Shown piece after piece: positions 42,939 through 53,630 of a DNA stretch of 64,000 nt. The notes under the pieces are model-generated. The model searched no databases and had not been told where the DNA came from. It worked only from the letters and a program-made list of their open reading frames with translations. The position numbers and the translations under genes are program-made. This stretch comes from Thermohalobaculum sp039027855 (GTDB lineage Bacteria > Pseudomonadota > Alphaproteobacteria > Rhodobacterales > Rhodobacteraceae), in NCBI GenBank assembly GCA_039027855.1, contig JBCCJI010000011.1:62001-126000 (forward strand), given 5' to 3'. How positions within the stretch are numbered: position 1 is the stretch's first letter; every line of letters begins with the position of its first letter.

Positions 42939-45900
42939 ATGAATGCAGGACGCGCAGGAGAAGCCCTGCCCCGAAGAGCCGGTGACGATCCTTCCGCATG
43001 CGGTGATGCTGAAGCGATACCCCATGGCGGCGATGTCCTCGCCCTCGATCTTGCGATCGTCGGGCGGGCCTGCCGGTTGCCGGATGCGCCAGATGTGGCG
43101 CGCTTCTGGCGCCTGCTGCGTTCGGGGCGATCGGCCATCGGGACCGTACCGCAGGATCGCTGGGCATCGGGCAAGTTCTCGCATCAGGCGGGCGCCGAGC
43201 AGGCAGAGACCGGCGCGACGCCGGCAGGACACAGCTATACCCAGGCGGCGGGCATCCTCGACGATCTCTGGGATTTCGACGCTGCCCGTTTCGGCATCGC
43301 CCCGCGCGAGGCCAGCCAGATGGACCCGCAGCAACGCATCGCGCTTGAGCTGGCCGACACGGCGCTGGCCGAGGCCGGGCTTTCCCGCGCCGGCCAGCGC
43401 GAGGGTCTGCAGATGGGTGTCTGGGTCGGCGCCTCGGCGATGGACCACGCGCAGCGCTTCGCCGGCGATATCGAAGCGATCGACAGCCCCTTCATGACCG
43501 GCAACACGCTGTCGATCATCGCCAACCGGATCGCCCATGCCTTCGATGCGCGCGGGCCGAGCCTGACGGTCGATACCGCCTGTGCCTCGGGCCTGACCGC
43601 GTTGCATATGGCGGCAGCGGCGCTGGATCGGGGCGCGGTGGACGTGGCGGTGGTCGTCGCCGTCAACGCGCTGCTGCAGCCGTGGAACTTTGTCGGCTTC
43701 TCGCGTGCGCGGATGCTGTCACCGACCGGGCGATGCCGGCCCTTCGCCGCGGGTGCGGACGGTTATGTTCGGGCCGAGGGCGGCGTCGCCTTCGTGTTGA
43801 TACGCCGCGAGGAGGCCGAGGCAGCGCAACGCCCGGTGCACGGCCGGATCAGGGGGAGCGGTATCGGCACCGATGGCTGGACGCCGGGGCTGACGCGACC
43901 CTCTGCCGATGCACAGGCGGCACTGATCGCAGCGGTGCACGGGAAAGCGGCGCAAAGTGGCGGCCCCGTCCCCTCGGATCTCGCCTTCGTCGAGGCGCAT
44001 GGCACCGGCACACCGACCGGTGATCCGATCGAGGTCGAGGCGCTGTCCCGGGCGCTGGGTGCCGCGCGCGCCGCCGCAGGTCTTGGCCCGCTGCCCGTCG
44101 GCTCGGCCAAGTCCAATATCGGCCATCTCGAACCAGCCGCCGGACTGGTCGGTCTGCTGAAAGCGACGCTTGCGCTCGAGGAGCGCTGGCTGCCGCCGAC
44201 GCTCGGCGCCGGCCGGCTCATGGGCGCGCTGACGGAGGTGGCGGGGATCGAGGTGGCGCGCAGGGGCCAGACGGTGACAGGCACTACGCCCACCGCCGCC
44301 GTCTCCGCCTTCGGCTTCGGCGGCGCCAATGCCCATGTTCTCATCCAGGCGTCGACGGCAAGCTCACGCAGAACGGCGCCACCGCACTCAACCCCCACGG
44401 CGTCACGCCGGGAGACGCTGCCAGCAGACGATGGCGATAAAGCCGGAACGGGGGCGCCAAGGGCTTTGCCGCCACTTTTGCTGAGCGCCCGCGACACCGC
44501 CGGCTTGGCGCAGCTTGTCGATGACTGGCGGCGATACCTCCGGGTTCTGCCGCCCGATCAGCTGGCGCCGACACTCCGGGCACACGGGCACCGCGCGGCG
44601 CGGCATGCCACCCGCGCGGTGCTTGAGGTCACGGGCACCGCAACACCAAAACGCCCACCCAACGGCGGACAGGGTCGCGCACAGGATCGCGCACAGGGCC
44701 ACACACGGGACCCCGCATTAGACCCCGCACCCGGCCGCGCGCTAGGCCGTGCCCTCGATGCCCTGTCGGCCGCGCTGGCAGAGCAAGGCGATGCACCGAC
44801 CGAAGGGCGCCGATCCGGGCGGCACTGGCGCTGGCGGCTCGGCGGCGGCACGGGGCCCGCGCTCTCGGGCGGAGAGCCGGCCGGTGGGCCGCGGAAGATC
44901 GCGTTCGTGTTTGCCGGCAATGGCGGGCAGTGGGCGGGCATGGGACGGACCCTGATCGCCGAGGACAGTGCCGCACGCGCCGCTGCCGAGGCTACCGACA
45001 GAGCCTTTGTCTCGGCCGGGATCGCCTCGCCTCTCGCCCTGATCATGCAGGCTGACGACGCCGCGCTGGAGGACAGTGTCGCAGCGCAGGCGACGGTTTT
45101 CCTGCTGCAGGTCGCCCAGGTCGAGGCGCTCCGCGCTGCCGGTCTCGCCCCAGACATCGTGGCCGGTCATTCGCTCGGCGAAGTGGCTGCGGCCTGGTGC
45201 TCGGGACGGCTGACACTCGCGGCGGCAGCGCGCTTGGTGGTCGGGCGCGCGCGCGCGGTGGCGCCTCTGCGCGGTCTCGGCGGCATGGCAACCCTCGCCA
45301 CGGATCAGGCCACCGCGCATGGCCTGCTGGAGAGGACACGACAGGCTATGGCCGAGGCGGGCGAGCTGGCACCCCTCCTCGACATCGCCGCGGTCAATGC
45401 ACCGCGCGCGACGACAGTTTCGGGATCGGAAGAGGCTTTGGCGGCCCTATTGCGCCTCGCCAGGCGGGCACGGGTCGCGATGCTGCGACTGCAGGTCCCG
45501 TATCCCTATCACGGCGCAGCGCTGGATCAGGTCGCAGACGCGCTGAGGGCGGCGGGCATGGGCCTCGAGGGTGGAGATCGCCGCTTGCCGATGGTCTCGG
45601 GCATCGACGGCCAGCCACTGCCCGAAGGGCCGCCCGATGCCGACTACTGGTGGCGGAACGCCCGACACCCCGTCGGCTTCGAGCGGGCCGTACAGGCACT
45701 GCACGACGCCGGCGCCCGGGTCCATGTCGAAATCGGGCCGCGCCCGCTCCTCGCCCGCCACATCGGCGCGATCCTCGCCGCGTCGAACGCCGATAAATCG
45801 GCAACGGGCTCCACCATCCTAGGCCTCGCGCGGGGTCCGGGACAGCCTGATGTCACGCCCTCTTCTCTTGCCCTAGACGCACTCATCGCCGGAGCGGCCT

Positions 45901-48900
45901 CCGATGACCGGGCGTTGTTCGGCGCGGTCGAGGCCGCGCGCCCTGGCCCGGTCGCCGCGCCGGCGCGACAGAGCTATCGCCAAGGGGTCACACCCGGTGG
46001 CAGCGATCTTTTCGGCCTGGACGAGACCGGAAGGCGCGGAGTTTCGGGCGATGGCACAGCCGATCGTGCCGGCGGCGTCACGGCCGCGACCCGGTCCCGC
46101 GGGGCCCACCCCCGCCTCGGCTTCCGTGACCGCGGACAGACTGGCCCTTGGCTGGCACGGCTCGACGCCGGCGCCGGGCATTGGCTGGGCGACCATCGTC
46201 TGAATGGCACACCGGTCATGCCGGCGATGGGCTGGGCAGAGATCGCACTCGCGGCGGCCCGGCGCCTGCTGCCCGATGGCCCGGTCGAGGTGCAAGAGCT
46301 TTTGCCTGCGGGGCTGGTGAGCCTCGCGACAGCGCGGCGCCTCAGAACGACGGCCACACCCGATGGCGCCCGGGTCACGATCGAGCATTCAGCCGAGGCG
46401 CAAGGGACGACGCCGACGGGCAATGCCACTTGGCGCCTCGCGGCTCAGGCGCGCCTCAGCCGTGGCGCCGCGACCCCACCATGGCCGACGCTCGGTCAAT
46501 CCGGCGGTCTCCGTGCAGGCGACAGAGGCGCGCCGCAACAACCCATCGACGGCACGCTCTACGACCATCTCACCCGCGCCGGTCTCGACTATGGTGCAGC
46601 GTTCCGACGGACGGGCCCGGTGCAAGACTATACCACTGCGCCGCAATCTGAGGGTGGTGCTCATCATCGCTACGGTGTCGATCAAGACACACCGGATGAC
46701 ACTGACCCGGATCTCCTTCACCCGACGGTGCTGGACGCCGCACTTCACGGGCTTGCCCGCCTCATCGCAGCACCGCAGGAGTCATCTCGAGACTGCGGCA
46801 GTCACGGGCTCAACCAGGATGCCTGCCACGATGCCTGGCTGCCCACACGCATCGGTCGGCTCTGGCTGGCTGATCCCGAAGTCTTCACCCCCCGCATCGG
46901 TCTGACGGTCGAGGCCATCCTGATCCGCCGCGGCGCGGAAAGCGCGATCGCCTCGCTGGCGATCTCTCGACAAGACGGCCAGATCCTAGCCGTCATCGAC
47001 CAGCTGGTGCTCGAACGCCTGGCGCAGAGGATGCCGGAAAGCACGGCGCCAAGCGCGGAATGGATCAGCGTGCTGGAACCCGTGACGCCTGCGGAGGGCC
47101 CCGATGGGTCGGCCAGCGACACTGTCGCCGATACCGCCGTGGCACTCCTGCAGCGAGAGGGCGCATGGCGGCGGGACGTCGCCGCCGTGGCAAGCGACCA
47201 AGGCACCGCTCAGAACAAGCTTCAGCCAGCCTCGGTGCTCCTGCTCGATGAAATCGGCCATGCCGCCGCTCAGGAGGAGGACGGCGTTACCACCGGCGGT
47301 GCCACGGCGCAGACAGCTGCAACCGAGCCTCTGGGGGAAACAATCCCAGCGCTGATCGCCGTAGCGCCGGACACCGCCGCCGATCTCATTGGCGCGCTCA
47401 AACACCGTGATGGCCTCGACACGTCAGGGCCTGCGGCGGCGATGCCGGATCTGCGCGACCGCGCAACCAACGCCCTCCTCGACGCCTTTCTCGGCGCGCT
47501 CCAGCAGAGCTTAAACGCCAAGGCGTTGACGACCCTAGACTGCCGCGCGCCGATTGCGCGCGCGGCGTCGCCATTGCCCGGAGATCCGACCCTTACCGGC
47601 CCCGATCCGCAACCCGCGCGCCATTCACCCGAGGGCGCCCGCGCCGACATCATCGTCGCAGCCGATGCCTACGCCCTCGACGATCCACGCCTCGCGCCCG
47701 GGGGTCTTGTGATTGTTGCCTCGGCCAGACCTGCGTCTTCGCAGATCGATGGAGGAGGGCCGACACCCCTGTCGTCGCGGCGCGTGGGGACAGATTTTGG
47801 CGACGTGACGCTAACGCTCTACCGCGCAGCGGCGCAAACGCCCGAGGTTCAGGCACTGCCTAACCCGATCACCTGGCGCTCAGGGCGTGGCAGGCGCGAG
47901 CTTTCTCCGCTGGCCGCGGCGCTGGAACACGCGCTCTCCGCCCGACGAGCGGCCGCCGCGCCGCAAGGAAAGCACGGCGCTTCGCAGTCCGATGCCACGA
48001 TCACCCGCGCTTCCCTTAGCGCTATGCCGTCACCCGGAGAGACGGTGGTTGTCGCTCCGCCAGAAGCACCGCCAGAAGCACCGCTCGCCGGCCATGACAG
48101 CGATCCTGCCGACACAACCCACGCAGAGAAGAGCGTCGCCGCACGGATCGCCTTAGCCCGCCGCATCGCTAAAACGCCGATGTCAGAGCGACCGCGCGCG
48201 ATCGTCTTTTTGTCGCGCGGTGCCCTCGGCCCTGCGGTACCCGGGGAAGGCTGGCGGGCCGCGGATGCGGCGCTGCCCGGACTGGTGCGAACGCTGATCA
48301 ACGAACTCGCGCCAGTCGAGATCCGCTTGGTCGACCTCGACCCCGCTCTCGATAATGCGCAGTCCGCCGCAGCACTTGCCGAGATCGTGACGACCCCGCC
48401 ACGGGCGCGCATCCTGCATGTCGGGCCTGATGGGGTGCGGTCACTTCTGATCACCCGGCGCACCACACGTGGGGACGCGGGCGGGAAGCGTCTCATCCGG
48501 CGCGGCGGTGACGCGGTCTGGCAGACCGAGGCCCATGATGGCGCCAGTGCGGCCGGGCCCGCCACCTCGCTGGCAACGCCCCCACAGCCCGCGCCCGGAA
48601 CCTCGCCCTCGACGGATCGCCCATCGGGCCCGGCGATCCTTGCGCGGGCGCATGATGCAGCGGCCCGGTCGCTAACCCCCGGAAAGGTTCGGATCGCCGT
48701 CGCGGCCACGGGTGCCAACTATCGCGATGCCCTCTGGCGGGGTGGTCATCTCCCGGCCGAGGCGATGGAGGCCGGGTTCTGCGGCGCAACGCTCGGCATG
48801 GAATGCGCCGGGCGGATCGTGGCGAGCGGGCCTGGCTGCGCGCTTCCCGTGGGTGCTGCCGTGGTCGCGCTAGCCCCCGCCGCGATGGCCGATCTGGTCG

Positions 48901-51233
48901 AAACCGATGCCCGCCTCGCGGTCCCGCTGCCTGCGGATGGTCGCGCTTTCTGGCCTGGCGGCGCACTCTACCAAGGCGCCGACGGCAAACCCCTGCGGCA
49001 GGCGGAGGCCGATCCGGCGGCAACCCTTCGCGTCTTCGCGGCCGCTGCGGCGTTGCCGGTCGCCTATCTCACCGCCTGGCATGGCTTGTCGCGTCTCGCC
49101 TGCTTGGGCGCAGGGGAGACGGTTTTCGTACAGGGGGGTGCGGGTGGCGTGGGGCTCGCGGCGATCGCAGTGGCCCGCCATCTGGGCGCAAGGGTGATCG
49201 CCGGTGCCGGCACCCCAGCGCGCCGCCGCCTGGTCCGCGCGCTGGGGGCCGAAGCAACCGTCGACAGCCGGGATCCCGCGCTCGCAGATGCCGTCCGCCA
49301 CGCGGCAGGCAGCCGCGTCGATGTGGTGCTGAACGCCGCCGCTGGCGCCGGTCTTAAAGGAGCGCTGGACTGCCTGGCACCGTTCGGCCGGCTCATCGAA
49401 CTCGGCAAGCGCGATCTCTATGGTGACGCCGACATGGCGCTGCGCCCCTTTGCCGACAGCCTGTCGTTCCATGCCTTCGATGCCGATCGGTGGCTTGGGG
49501 CGCGGCCGGCGGAGGCGGGCAAAAGCCTCGCTGCGATCATCGACCTGATCGCCAAGGGCGCGCTGCCAATGCTCCCTTTCACGGCCCTTGGGGCCTGCGG
49601 CGCCAATGCTGCGCTCGCGCTGATGCGACGCTCAGGCCATGTGGGAAAGATCGTCATCCACCCACCGCTGGCGGCCATCGCCGCGCAACCGAAGGCACCG
49701 CTTGGGCAGCCCCTGGCCAAAAGCGCCCCGTTAACCAAAGGTCAGGAAGAACAGGTCCTAGTCCAGCCGGGGCGACCATGGCTTATCGTCGGATCGGGTG
49801 CGATCGGGATCGCCATGGCCGAGTGTCTCGCACGCTCCGGGACAGATCACATCATCCTGCTCAGCCGGCGAGGTCCCGACCGACGCCATGTCGAGGCGCT
49901 CGCCGCGACGGGCGTGCAGGTTCAGGCCATGGCGGCCGATGCGACGGCACCCGGCGTGATCGAAGAGATCGCGGCCGCGGCAAAGGCGCGGGGTGCGCCG
50001 CTTGCCGGGGCGGTCCACGCCGCCATGGTGCTGGAGGATGCGGCGCTCGCCCAGCAGACCGCGCCACGGGTGGCACGCGTACTTGCGGCCAAGCTCACCG
50101 TGGCGCAGGCGCTCGACACCGCGCTTGGCCCCGACGGCGCGCTGGTGCTCATGGGCTCGATTTCCGCGCATATCGGCACGCCGGGACAAGTTGCCTACGC
50201 GGCGGCGAACGGCGCGCTTGAGCGGTTGGCATCGCTTCGCCAAGCCGCCGGCCGGCCCAGCATCGCCCTCGTCTCAGGGCCGGTTCTCGATGCCGGGCAC
50301 CTGGCCGCGAGGCCCGAGCGCGCCGCCCGGGTCGCCCGCGATCTCACCCGGACGACAGGCGGTGCTGCCACGACACTGGCCGCCCTGACCGCGCGTTTCT
50401 CAGACTGGCTCGCGGCGCCGGACCGGACGGCCGAGGACGCGATCACCACTGTCTTCGGTCCCGGAACGGGGGCCCGGCGCGGCACCCTGCCGCTGTTCGA
50501 AGACCCGGCCTTTGACCTTGTCACCCTGACCGATGCCCCCTGGTCGGGCAAGGCGCCGGATGGCGGAACCGCGACAGACGAAGACGGCCGGCTGGATTGG
50601 CGCGCCTGCGCCGTCATGCCGGTCCAGGCGCGCCAGCGCATGCTGGTCGCAGCGCTTGGCCACTGCGCCGCCGCCGTGCTGGGCGCAGCACCCGACGGCA
50701 TCGACGCCGACAGACCCCTCGCCGCACTCGGGTTCGACAGCCTCATGGCAGTGGAGCTCGGTTTATCGATCGAGCGCCGCTTCGGGGTCTCGCTGGAGAC
50801 AGGCACCCTCGCAGAGGGGCTAAGCCTCAACGATCTCGCCACAAGACTGACCGCTGCGGCCGAGCGCGCAGGCCTCTTGCCGACCCAATGCCCGCGCGAC
50901 GACGCGGATCGGCCGTCTCCTCGCATCGACGCCGGGGGATCGCCGGTCAAGGAGACCGGGCCACCACCTGACACGCTCGCCGTCGAAGAAGACAAGGCAG
51001 CAGGCGGCGCGAAGCGACCCCGCGGGCTGACAGCGCAGAACCATCCCGCGGCCACGACCGGACAGCGGCCGAAACGACCCGCAGGTGAGCCCACCCTTAC
51101 CCCAGACAGAGCCGGCACCAACGGCTCCCGCATGGCAGAGGGCCTCGCCGCCCGCCATGTCGCCGATCTCGCGCCGGCCGTGCGTCGACGTTTGCTCCGC
51201 CACATCGAAGAGGGGGCACCACGTGGCGACTGA
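42939..51233 (+). CDS. rkpA: RkpA-like type I fatty acid/polyketide megasynthase
   Basis: A single-module, fully reducing synthase of 2764 residues. Domain order with key residues: KS (Cys215, His354, His396), AT (GHSLGE, Ser745), DH (H1086 in HRLNGTPVMP; Asp1266 and His1270), an unassigned linker of about 550 residues rich in Ala/Pro, ER (GGAGGVG near 2066), KR (GSGAIG 2285-2290, Tyr2420) and ACP (Ser2601 in GFDSL). There is no methyltransferase or thioesterase; the last 120 residues are disordered. Start at 42939 has AGAAGGA; the earlier open frame lacks coding character. Followed by an oxoamine synthase, an SDR and a KpsS-like protein, it matches the Sinorhizobium rkp-1 set, in which RkpA makes the lipid for K-antigen capsule export. 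Exact product unknown. Confidence 0.85.
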   Translation: MNAGRAGEALPRRAGDDPSACGDAEAIPHGGDVLALDLAIVGRACRLPDAPDVARFWRLLRSGRSAIGTVPQDRWASGKFSHQAGAEQAETGATPAGHSYTQAAGILDDLWDFDAARFGIAPREASQMDPQQRIALELADTALAEAGLSRAGQREGLQMGVWVGASAMDHAQRFAGDIEAIDSPFMTGNTLSIIANRIAHAFDARGPSLTVDTACASGLTALHMAAAALDRGAVDVAVVVAVNALLQPWNFVGFSRARMLSPTGRCRPFAAGADGYVRAEGGVAFVLIRREEAEAAQRPVHGRIRGSGIGTDGWTPGLTRPSADAQAALIAAVHGKAAQSGGPVPSDLAFVEAHGTGTPTGDPIEVEALSRALGAARAAAGLGPLPVGSAKSNIGHLEPAAGLVGLLKATLALEERWLPPTLGAGRLMGALTEVAGIEVARRGQTVTGTTPTAAVSAFGFGGANAHVLIQASTASSRRTAPPHSTPTASRRETLPADDGDKAGTGAPRALPPLLLSARDTAGLAQLVDDWRRYLRVLPPDQLAPTLRAHGHRAARHATRAVLEVTGTATPKRPPNGGQGRAQDRAQGHTRDPALDPAPGRALGRALDALSAALAEQGDAPTEGRRSGRHWRWRLGGGTGPALSGGEPAGGPRKIAFVFAGNGGQWAGMGRTLIAEDSAARAAAEATDRAFVSAGIASPLALIMQADDAALEDSVAAQATVFLLQVAQVEALRAAGLAPDIVAGHSLGEVAAAWCSGRLTLAAAARLVVGRARAVAPLRGLGGMATLATDQATAHGLLERTRQAMAEAGELAPLLDIAAVNAPRATTVSGSEEALAALLRLARRARVAMLRLQVPYPYHGAALDQVADALRAAGMGLEGGDRRLPMVSGIDGQPLPEGPPDADYWWRNARHPVGFERAVQALHDAGARVHVEIGPRPLLARHIGAILAASNADKSATGSTILGLARGPGQPDVTPSSLALDALIAGAASDDRALFGAVEAARPGPVAAPARQSYRQGVTPGGSDLFGLDETGRRGVSGDGTADRAGGVTAATRSRGAHPRLGFRDRGQTGPWLARLDAGAGHWLGDHRLNGTPVMPAMGWAEIALAAARRLLPDGPVEVQELLPAGLVSLATARRLRTTATPDGARVTIEHSAEAQGTTPTGNATWRLAAQARLSRGAATPPWPTLGQSGGLRAGDRGAPQQPIDGTLYDHLTRAGLDYGAAFRRTGPVQDYTTAPQSEGGAHHRYGVDQDTPDDTDPDLLHPTVLDAALHGLARLIAAPQESSRDCGSHGLNQDACHDAWLPTRIGRLWLADPEVFTPRIGLTVEAILIRRGAESAIASLAISRQDGQILAVIDQLVLERLAQRMPESTAPSAEWISVLEPVTPAEGPDGSASDTVADTAVALLQREGAWRRDVAAVASDQGTAQNKLQPASVLLLDEIGHAAAQEEDGVTTGGATAQTAATEPLGETIPALIAVAPDTAADLIGALKHRDGLDTSGPAAAMPDLRDRATNALLDAFLGALQQSLNAKALTTLDCRAPIARAASPLPGDPTLTGPDPQPARHSPEGARADIIVAADAYALDDPRLAPGGLVIVASARPASSQIDGGGPTPLSSRRVGTDFGDVTLTLYRAAAQTPEVQALPNPITWRSGRGRRELSPLAAALEHALSARRAAAAPQGKHGASQSDATITRASLSAMPSPGETVVVAPPEAPPEAPLAGHDSDPADTTHAEKSVAARIALARRIAKTPMSERPRAIVFLSRGALGPAVPGEGWRAADAALPGLVRTLINELAPVEIRLVDLDPALDNAQSAAALAEIVTTPPRARILHVGPDGVRSLLITRRTTRGDAGGKRLIRRGGDAVWQTEAHDGASAAGPATSLATPPQPAPGTSPSTDRPSGPAILARAHDAAARSLTPGKVRIAVAATGANYRDALWRGGHLPAEAMEAGFCGATLGMECAGRIVASGPGCALPVGAAVVALAPAAMADLVETDARLAVPLPADGRAFWPGGALYQGADGKPLRQAEADPAATLRVFAAAAALPVAYLTAWHGLSRLACLGAGETVFVQGGAGGVGLAAIAVARHLGARVIAGAGTPARRRLVRALGAEATVDSRDPALADAVRHAAGSRVDVVLNAAAGAGLKGALDCLAPFGRLIELGKRDLYGDADMALRPFADSLSFHAFDADRWLGARPAEAGKSLAAIIDLIAKGALPMLPFTALGACGANAALALMRRSGHVGKIVIHPPLAAIAAQPKAPLGQPLAKSAPLTKGQEEQVLVQPGRPWLIVGSGAIGIAMAECLARSGTDHIILLSRRGPDRRHVEALAATGVQVQAMAADATAPGVIEEIAAAAKARGAPLAGAVHAAMVLEDAALAQQTAPRVARVLAAKLTVAQALDTALGPDGALVLMGSISAHIGTPGQVAYAAANGALERLASLRQAAGRPSIALVSGPVLDAGHLAARPERAARVARDLTRTTGGAATTLAALTARFSDWLAAPDRTAEDAITTVFGPGTGARRGTLPLFEDPAFDLVTLTDAPWSGKAPDGGTATDEDGRLDWRACAVMPVQARQRMLVAALGHCAAAVLGAAPDGIDADRPLAALGFDSLMAVELGLSIERRFGVSLETGTLAEGLSLNDLATRLTAAAERAGLLPTQCPRDDADRPSPRIDAGGSPVKETGPPPDTLAVEEDKAAGGAKRPRGLTAQNHPAATTGQRPKRPAGEPTLTPDRAGTNGSRMAEGLAARHVADLAPAVRRRLLRHIEEGAPRGD

Positions 51234-52695
51234 TCATGGGATGAACGGCACGGCGCGTCTGAACGGCCGCTGGCAGCGAAGCAAGGATGCGCCGTCCGGG
51301 GATCACCACCCGGCATCCGCGGCGACGGAACAGCCGGCCGCGCTCATCGCACGACTACGCGCAAGAAAGAGCGCCCACGACGCCGAGATCGACAATACCC
51401 GCGCGTCGCCAGGGGGCAGTTCCACGGCACTTTCGCAAACCACGCTCGACGCGCCTGTACCGCAACGTCCCGAGGTTGGTGCACTGCCCGCCGCGCGGGC
51501 GCTGCAGCTGCAGCGGGCGGCCCTTGCGGCATGCGGGCTGGAGAACCCGTTCTTTCGCCGTCACGAGGGACCACCAGCGGCGACCGGTATCATCGACGGC
51601 ACCGAACGGCTGAGCTTCACGAGTTACGACTACCTCGGCTTGAACGCCCACCCCGCCGCGCGTGCCGCTGCCGCCGCCGCCGCCGAGCGGGACGGCATCT
51701 CGGCCGGGGCAAGCCGTCTCGTTGGCGGTGAGCGCGCCGTGCAACGCGCCTTGGAGGGACGTCTCGCCAGCCTCTACGATGCCGAGGACGCCGTGGCGAT
51801 GGTCTCGGGCCATGCCACCAATGTCACCGCGATCGGCACCCTGATGGGGCCCGGCGACCTGATCCTGATGGACGCGCTCGCCCATAACTCGGTGCATGAA
51901 GGTGCCCGCCTCAGCGGGGCGTCGCGGCGACTGTTCCCCCATAATGACCTGGCCAGGCTCGAAGGGCTGCTGGAGGCGGAACGCCCGCGCCACAAGCAGG
52001 CGCTGATCGCGGTCGAGGGGCTTTACTCGATGGATGGCGACAGCCCGGATCTAGCCAGCCTGATCGCCATCGCGCGCCGGCATGGCGCTTGGTTGATGGT
52101 TGACGAGGCGCACAGCCTTGGCGTGCTCGGGGCCACCGGGCGTGGGCTGGCCGAGGCGCAGGGCATCGACCCGGGCGAGGTCGATCTCTGGATGGGCACA
52201 CTGTCAAAGACGCTTGGCGCCTCGGGTGGCTACCTCGCCGGCAGCGCGGCGCTCATCGACCTCATGCGTCACACCGCGCCGGGCTTCGTGTTCTCGGTCG
52301 GTCTATCGCCGCCCATCGCCGCGGCGGCTGCCAGTGCGGTCGACCTGATGCTGGCGGAGCCCTGGCGCGTCGAGCGGCTGCAGGCAACAGGCGCGCGCTT
52401 CGTCGCGCGGGCAAGCGCGACAGGTCTCGATACCGGACCGGCCACGGGCCACGCAGTGATCCCGGTGATGCTGGGCAGTTCGCTGAAAGCCGTGGCCCTC
52501 TCGCAGCGGCTGTTCGAGGCCGGGATCGACGCGGCGCCCATCGTGCACCCGGCGGTGCCGGAGAATGCCGCGCGCCTGCGCTTCTTCATCACCGCGCGCC
52601 ATGCGCCCGAGGAGATCGACCATGCCGTCGACACAACCGCCCGCCTGGTCGAGGGGCTGGACGACTGGGTAAGCTCCCGCCTCGGCGCGGCGTAA
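51223..52695 (+). CDS. rkpG: Alpha-oxoamine synthase, RkpG-like (PLP-dependent)
   Basis: A 490-residue fold-type I PLP enzyme of the AONS/KBL/SPT family. Lys329 in TLSKTLGASGG is the PLP Schiff base; LMVDEAHSLGVLGATGRG holds the cofactor Asp; LSFTSYDYLGLNAHP is the family N-terminal motif. About 110 extra, poorly conserved residues precede the catalytic domain. The GTG at 51223, with GAGGGGG upstream, overlaps the end of the megasynthase gene; ATG 51241 lacks a ribosome site. The enzyme likely releases the acyl chain from the megasynthase ACP by decarboxylative condensation with an amino acid, yielding an amino-ketone lipid. That reaction is inferred from the family and the coupling. Confidence 0.82.
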   Translation: MATDHGMNGTARLNGRWQRSKDAPSGDHHPASAATEQPAALIARLRARKSAHDAEIDNTRASPGGSSTALSQTTLDAPVPQRPEVGALPAARALQLQRAALAACGLENPFFRRHEGPPAATGIIDGTERLSFTSYDYLGLNAHPAARAAAAAAAERDGISAGASRLVGGERAVQRALEGRLASLYDAEDAVAMVSGHATNVTAIGTLMGPGDLILMDALAHNSVHEGARLSGASRRLFPHNDLARLEGLLEAERPRHKQALIAVEGLYSMDGDSPDLASLIAIARRHGAWLMVDEAHSLGVLGATGRGLAEAQGIDPGEVDLWMGTLSKTLGASGGYLAGSAALIDLMRHTAPGFVFSVGLSPPIAAAAASAVDLMLAEPWRVERLQATGARFVARASATGLDTGPATGHAVIPVMLGSSLKAVALSQRLFEAGIDAAPIVHPAVPENAARLRFFITARHAPEEIDHAVDTTARLVEGLDDWVSSRLGAA

Positions 52696-52698
52696 CCC

Positions 52699-53556
52699 TC
52701 AGGCGGCCGCGTCGTCCCGAGACCGCTGAGCTTGATCCGGTGCAGTGGCGTCCGGCGCGGTCTCGAGGGCGATGCGGGCTGCGAACGGCGCCAGCAAACG
52801 GTCGCCAAGCCACGGCGGCAGGCGGGCCCCGATCAGTGCGGCCATGGCCAGCCCGCGGGGCAACCGCACCAGCCTGCGACGGGCGCCCACCGCATGATGG
52901 ATGCGCTGCGCCGCCAGCGACGCCGACATCTCACCGGGACGGTGGCCGAGATGTCGGGCACTCATCGGTGTCGTGATGAAGCCGGGTTCGACCACCGTTA
53001 CGCTCACCCCGCCCGCGGCCAGCCGCGGCCTGAGCGCCGCGCCCCAGGCCGCGAGCCCCGCCTTGGCTGCCGAGTAACCGGCAAGATCCGGGATCGGGCG
53101 GAGCCCGGCCAGCGATCCGATCAGCACCACGCGCCCCGATCCGCGAGCCAGCATTGCCGGCAGCAAGGGCTCCACCGTGTTGGCCGCACCGATCAGATTG
53201 GTCTCGACCAACCGGGCGAGCGTTCCCGGCGGCTCTAGACTGACACCGCCGACGCTACCGTTGGGCGGCGTGCCGGCGCTGATCCCGGCATTGGCGATGA
53301 CCGTCCCGACCGGGTGCCGGGCGTCGAAATCCGCGAGACAGCGAGCCATCCCCGCGCGGTCGCGCGTGTCGATCCGCGCCGTCTCGACCATCGCCCCTCG
53401 GAACTGCGCCGCCTCGGCCACGGCGGCGAGACGCGCGGCATCGCGGCCCAGCAACAGCATCGTAACCTCGTGCGTTGCAAACTGTTCCGCGAGGGCACGG
53501 CCAAGGCCGCCGGATGCCCCGGTCAGGACGAGGGAGCCGTCCCATCGAGCCGTCAT
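52699..53556 (-). CDS. rkpH: Short-chain dehydrogenase/reductase, RkpH-like
   Basis: A 285-residue classical SDR: TGASGGLG at 12-19 binds the nucleotide, NAG follows, and Y161-x3-K165 in GYSAAKAG is catalytic. The C terminus has a short hydrophobic stretch (LAMAALIGARLPPWL). The ATG at 53556 has GGGGAGAG upstream; the longer frame is ignored. It is convergent with the oxoamine synthase (3-nt gap). By analogy with RkpH and 3-ketosphinganine reductase it could reduce the keto group of the amino-ketone lipid. Orientation differs from the rhizobial rkp-1 operon. Confidence 0.78.
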   Translation of the reverse strand: MTARWDGSLVLTGASGGLGRALAEQFATHEVTMLLLGRDAARLAAVAEAAQFRGAMVETARIDTRDRAGMARCLADFDARHPVGTVIANAGISAGTPPNGSVGGVSLEPPGTLARLVETNLIGAANTVEPLLPAMLARGSGRVVLIGSLAGLRPIPDLAGYSAAKAGLAAWGAALRPRLAAGGVSVTVVEPGFITTPMSARHLGHRPGEMSASLAAQRIHHAVGARRRLVRLPRGLAMAALIGARLPPWLGDRLLAPFAARIALETAPDATAPDQAQRSRDDAAA

Positions 53557-53630
53557 CACCACTCTCCCCGACCGCGCTCGGCACAATGCCCCCTGCAAGA
53601 CTGCAGGGCGCGGCGACAGCATCGCGCGTG

